Shown here piece after piece: positions 36,701 through 39,222 of a DNA stretch of 39,222 bases (positions are counted from its first letter, which is position 1; every line of letters begins with the position of its first letter). The DNA comes from Candidatus Pacebacteria bacterium CG_4_10_14_0_8_um_filter_42_14 (lineage in GTDB: Bacteria > Patescibacteriota > Microgenomatia > UBA1400 > PJMF01), in contig PFLP01000044.1 in the NCBI GenBank assembly GCA_002784625.1, forward strand, positions 1 through 39,222. Reading direction: 5' to 3'. Below the pieces are notes generated by a model, which made no database searches, was not told where the DNA came from, and was given only the letters and a program-made list of their open reading frames with translations. A program made the translations under genes and the position numbers.

Positions 36701-38105
36701 GAGAGTACGTTTGGCCGCTATCTTCTTGAAATGTCCAATAGCCTTCATAGTCGCTTTTGAGCTCATATTTTCTTTGGGTATCTCGAAACATGGGGTACTC
36801 GGAAGATCCTAAGTTGAGGCTGAAGATAGGACTTAATTTAAATTCATCATTGTTGCTTTGCTCGAAGTATTTCTCAACTTCTCCAGAAAACTCAGCAGAA
36901 ACAGCGCGCTCAGGAGATGCACAGTAGGCTTGGTAGCCTTGGCGGATTAGGTCTTCACGAATTTTGTCTACCGAGCGACCTTCGACAAGATTTGAAATAG
37001 GTGAGACGTGAAATGTGCTAACCGCTTCTTTGCTTCCTCTACCAACTCCACCACATAAGTCTTGTTTGCTCTTGGGGGCATATCCGCAACTTTCAGAACA
37101 TTCAACCAATTTGTTTTCATTCGCTGACATCCACTTCTGAAACTTACTTCCATCTTCCATGATTTGGTCTTGCGAAATGGTTGTTCTTTGAACAGATCCA
37201 CCTTCACATTTGTTTCGATAAAAGTTAGTCACTTGAGGAGCGGTATAGAGATTCCAGTCTCCTGGAACATGCGGGTCATACGAGAAAATCGCAAACATCT
37301 CAAACTTAGAATCTCCAGCCCAGTCACCCCACGATTTATTAAGCATTTCTATGAGTTCGTTATCTCGATAATGTAAATTTCCACCCGGGTTGGTGCCTGT
37401 GACGCCGGATTCTAGAGCGTAGATTTGATTTGGGAGATTTAGTTCGCCGTAGCGACAGTTGTTGTCGTAGGAACTGTTGGCGACACAAGCCTTATAATCT
37501 AAACTCAGTGCTTGGTCATACTCATTGATGGAACTACCACTAGCTAGTCCATAGTATTCATCCCTTGTTAGTCCGCCATTGGAAAAGAACTGCTCATAGT
37601 TTGGGTGCAATTTATTAACCATCGGGGATAACAGTACAACCTTTGTATTGAGCAGGCCTGAGGCCTCAAGTTGTTCTTTGAGAGTGTTAACGTACATGTA
37701 TGACTCTCGTGCAGCATTGTCACCTCCACCCTCGTTATCATGATTTGGCTCGTTCCAAGGCATAAAGAAAACTTTTTGACCCTTGGTATCAAGTTTTCCG
37801 AGAGTTGCTACCCAAGCAAATGCCTCATCTTTGGTAAATGGACGACCATTGTTATAACCACGAAGTACTACGTTGAGACCTTGGCCAAAAACGTTATTTT
37901 CGATTTTTCCGCAGTCACCATTGGTGCCAAGCGCCACAAGCCAGCCACCCTCTTGGGTCAGATCGTGGACGCGAGGGGCTTCTTCGTAATACGGTCCAAC
38001 ATTGATTCCGCATTTATTCTGCGCTTGTACAAGAGAAGGAGCTGAAAAAGAGAATACTCCAGCAAAAAGAACTACAACAACCAATGAAAGAATTCGAAAT
38101 TTCAC
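33720..38105 (-). CDS. Giant (1461 aa) secreted protein: clan-A glycosidase-like N-terminus and SLT/VirB1-like lytic transglycosylase C-terminus
   Basis: Signal peptide MKFRILSLVVVVLFAGVFSFSAPSLVQAQ; FFMPWNEPNHDNEGG and QIYALESGVTG; C-term LVLAVAHSESRTYTNHKIANGAGALGVFQFTPGSWNVW. GTG start. Confidence 0.75.
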   Translation of the reverse strand: MKFRILSLVVVVLFAGVFSFSAPSLVQAQNKCGINVGPYYEEAPRVHDLTQEGGWLVALGTNGDCGKIENNVFGQGLNVVLRGYNNGRPFTKDEAFAWVATLGKLDTKGQKVFFMPWNEPNHDNEGGGDNAARESYMYVNTLKEQLEASGLLNTKVVLLSPMVNKLHPNYEQFFSNGGLTRDEYYGLASGSSINEYDQALSLDYKACVANSSYDNNCRYGELNLPNQIYALESGVTGTNPGGNLHYRDNELIEMLNKSWGDWAGDSKFEMFAIFSYDPHVPGDWNLYTAPQVTNFYRNKCEGGSVQRTTISQDQIMEDGSKFQKWMSANENKLVECSESCGYAPKSKQDLCGGVGRGSKEAVSTFHVSPISNLVEGRSVDKIREDLIRQGYQAYCASPERAVSAEFSGEVEKYFEQSNNDEFKLSPIFSLNLGSSEYPMFRDTQRKYELKSDYEGYWTFQEDSGQTYSHSELGSAPIESLLTEDQRCAQGINNLLAQDEMCKKLVNPDTCALYEQKIPNTSYALKELLEAYSSSNPFDKTPREICSGLQQSKVEIKKQLFRDFTQVPLTIEKGYRLGFVVISIEEIKDINPLFSFFANKSDPRDEVLVVAFRIPDVITNKPLEGSYESGAYPVFSDGAMLTRDSLLSTEQQTSWNLTKNDTRQVLLDKSAEMSVQKNELEIFCAEGENKSEGCRDDLVKALTDIINAEAGKEDFSCVLDSEIDNWNTIADSAAALTQSPRSQFQTQFGNELLSSIFSTISESTEVDSAQRSFESLFVVNGQTRSGKDSQSASVKMYLVYPVGYELESVTNVLKASFLTKDQIAELEKDEDNNKRFELYNGVSSLSKDSHESRFPWFSDDGSICGRENGSFTKCMTTSLEYAAKPVQVLGAKFGYYLRAIQRTLAKKSSNVQNYLASCETVEEFLLDRCAGVGEVEPQQSLTYCRTPELSVTNSTLSNIRICMARDGECKELPTGAEGYFLDRKSPYRIQFASRFIDGATLLTTNEVVAVNPGQGKNEYNEMGRCTGPFLEKAASVELWHLPANTPKDMIKNEGYWSNHGTRLVIITAPESNWTNVVASLQVKPGYYVLKNPGNACLMNLTEYINYKQETSKESSSGTPSGKVGVSLIPIGMGSTDRTEYCAINTKNSRMPGGSEGLNEQLVVEGAAWCKLEKPGYNLALNNSCGGNNGSGSFSMWSEQKDSDKLNLKLYEKLFGKPFTIPPGIPSDDQTCENLFPNVIKEVPCDEVNNTSVGSVANFGKDVSFDIEYWNEEMTTFSLPSQELWSTIKDAEARHSCDPLLVLAVAHSESRTYTNHKIANGAGALGVFQFTPGSWNVWKTYQPAAVTTITPQQKCAQGLSQPPTFTESVKNSLDFSSPTNIKAAADSACRLIMWTGMQNHPNDNSAFVNAFAVKGENSYGQIWNGHKPQADYVWRLWQRLREETEKDAVAPPINYPYPCDTPA

Positions 38106-38137
38106 AAACTTATTATACCTGTGAAACCCAGTGGAAG

Positions 38138-38563
38138 TTAGGGTGCTGTTGGAGCAACGGGAGTTGGTGTTGGCTCAGATCTTGGAATCTTGAATTCGGT
38201 CACAGAAGTTATGCCTGTGAAATTGGAGATCAGATTTAGAATGATGAAGGCAGAGAGAGAAACCACGATGCCCACTACAGCGTAAGTAATTGTTTTTCTG
38301 GCATCTTCGACATTTTTGCTATTACTACCAGCTAGCATCCACTTGAAGGAAGCGACGATGAACATCACGAAAGCCGCCAAGCCAATGATCGAGATGATCA
38401 CGGTAAAAGCGTTGGCGATCAGGCACTCCAGGCCTTGTAGGGTTGCTACGCCATCGACTCCTCCATAAACACAAACGGGAGTCCATTCCTGAGTTTGTGC
38501 CATAGCAGGGGTTGCGCTCATTGCGAGAGCAGATAAGAAGAAAACAACTCTGGATTGCGACAT
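38138..38563 (-). CDS. T4SS pilin-like protein (VirB2-like), copy 1
   Basis: Signal peptide, two TMs (AFTVIISIIGLAAFVMFIVASFKWML; ITYAVVGIVVSLSAFIILNLIS), NSKNVEDARKTI motif. Confidence 0.75.
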   Translation of the reverse strand: MSQSRVVFFLSALAMSATPAMAQTQEWTPVCVYGGVDGVATLQGLECLIANAFTVIISIIGLAAFVMFIVASFKWMLAGSNSKNVEDARKTITYAVVGIVVSLSAFIILNLISNFTGITSVTEFKIPRSEPTPTPVAPTAP

Positions 38564-38600
38564 AGAGTATTAGTATACCCGAAGCTGACTGAATGCGGAA

Positions 38601-39101
38601 TTAGACGCCGCTAATTGGTTTGACGTTTTGAAGTAAATCATCAAATGATTCAAAACCGAGGAAGCGAATAACTAAAAGGAAAATCGCCCAACTGGCTGCA
38701 ATGATGACAAGACCAATGATGGCATGCATTATTTTTCCTCTAGCATCAGTAATTTTTCCTTGGTCTCCGCCAGAGCTAAGCCAGGAAAAAGCTGCGGTTA
38801 TTAGTTGTAATAGTGTAATCAAAGCGGCAACCAGCATGACGATGGTGAGCACAGAAGTGATTAGCCCGCCAAGAGTGAGGGCATAGCCCTTATAGATGAT
38901 AACTTGTCCGAAAGCGTTTGAACTCATAGTGGTTGTTCCTGAATTAGTGGCAGTAGTAGAAAGATACAGCGTATTGCCGTCTTGCACAACGCCCACTGTT
39001 CCTGAGCTTAGTCCGGTCGTGCTCCCACTAGCTTGAGCTGTGGATATTATCACGAAAAAACTCAATATAGCTAATGATACTATTTGTATTCTTTTGATCA
39101 T
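38601..39101 (-). CDS. T4SS pilin-like protein (VirB2-like), copy 2
   Basis: Signal peptide MIKRIQIVSLAILSFFVIISTAQASG, two TMs, SSGGDQGKITDARGKIMHAIIGLVIIAASW. Start 39101 set by TATAAT at 39109-39114; listed start 39206 probably too long. Confidence 0.75.
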   Translation of the reverse strand: MIKRIQIVSLAILSFFVIISTAQASGSTTGLSSGTVGVVQDGNTLYLSTTATNSGTTTMSSNAFGQVIIYKGYALTLGGLITSVLTIVMLVAALITLLQLITAAFSWLSSGGDQGKITDARGKIMHAIIGLVIIAASWAIFLLVIRFLGFESFDDLLQNVKPISGV

Positions 39102-39161
39102 GTAATACATTATATATCTAACTTGAGAAAAGAAAAGACCTCGAATTGACTCACTAAAAAA

Positions 39162-39221
39162 GTACTCCAAGCATAATCGTTGCCTCAGTAGGAAAATGTA
39201 CTCCAAAAAGATAAGGAGTAC
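39162..39221. repeat. GTACTCC repeats, including a perfect 7-bp inverted pair
   Basis: GTACTCC at 39162-39168 and 39198-39204; inverted GGAGTAC at 39215-39221 (10-nt loop). Confidence 0.5.
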
Positions 39222-39222
39222 C

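Noticed and set aside
1-39222. CRISPR array, tRNA or rRNA genes, transposase or IS ends, integrase
   Set aside because: Looked for and none recognised by eye; structural RNA covariance scans were not possible.
1-39222. Alternative genetic code (UGA as Gly, as in some CPR lineages)
   Set aside because: UGA acts as a plausible stop, e.g. the yidC/jag and riboflavin kinase/EamA ATGA overlaps, and core proteins read normally under the standard bacterial code.

Overview
This 39.2 kb window looks like a chromosomal segment of a small-genome bacterium, probably CPR/Patescibacteria (taxonomy is inferred from gene content, not tested). Three blocks stand out. (1) valS, a small TPR-like membrane protein, bL25 and a large DUF4012 protein. 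(2) A candidate replication-origin block in which dnaA-dnaN-rpmH-rnpA-yidD-yidC-jag-rnhA all run on the minus strand; rpmH is absent from the supplied ORF track. (3) A dispersed type IV secretion-like locus (about 12.3-21.5 kb and 29.7-39.1 kb) with a VirB4 ATPase, a TraC/VirB4-N-like protein, a PrgI/VirB3-like protein, a VirB6-like polytopic protein, two pilin-like proteins, a giant M23-peptidase membrane protein and a giant secreted protein combining a clan-A glycosidase-like N-terminus with a lytic transglycosylase C-terminus. No relaxase or VirD4 coupling protein is visible. Interleaved are two DUF4143-type AAA ATPases with separate operator-like repeats, a 1360-aa protein I cannot assign, a DHH-like protein with eroded motifs, a stand-alone riboflavin kinase and an EamA transporter. 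The main non-coding signals are: a -10 box 6-9 nt upstream of the start codon at 13 genes, implying widespread leaderless mRNAs; a DnaA-trio-like TAG repeat plus DnaA boxes between dnaA and dnaN; two DnaA boxes inside the dnaA promoter; and an ~11-bp phased TCGCCAAC iteron array. All calls come from reading the sequence and the supplied ORF translations; no searches were run.
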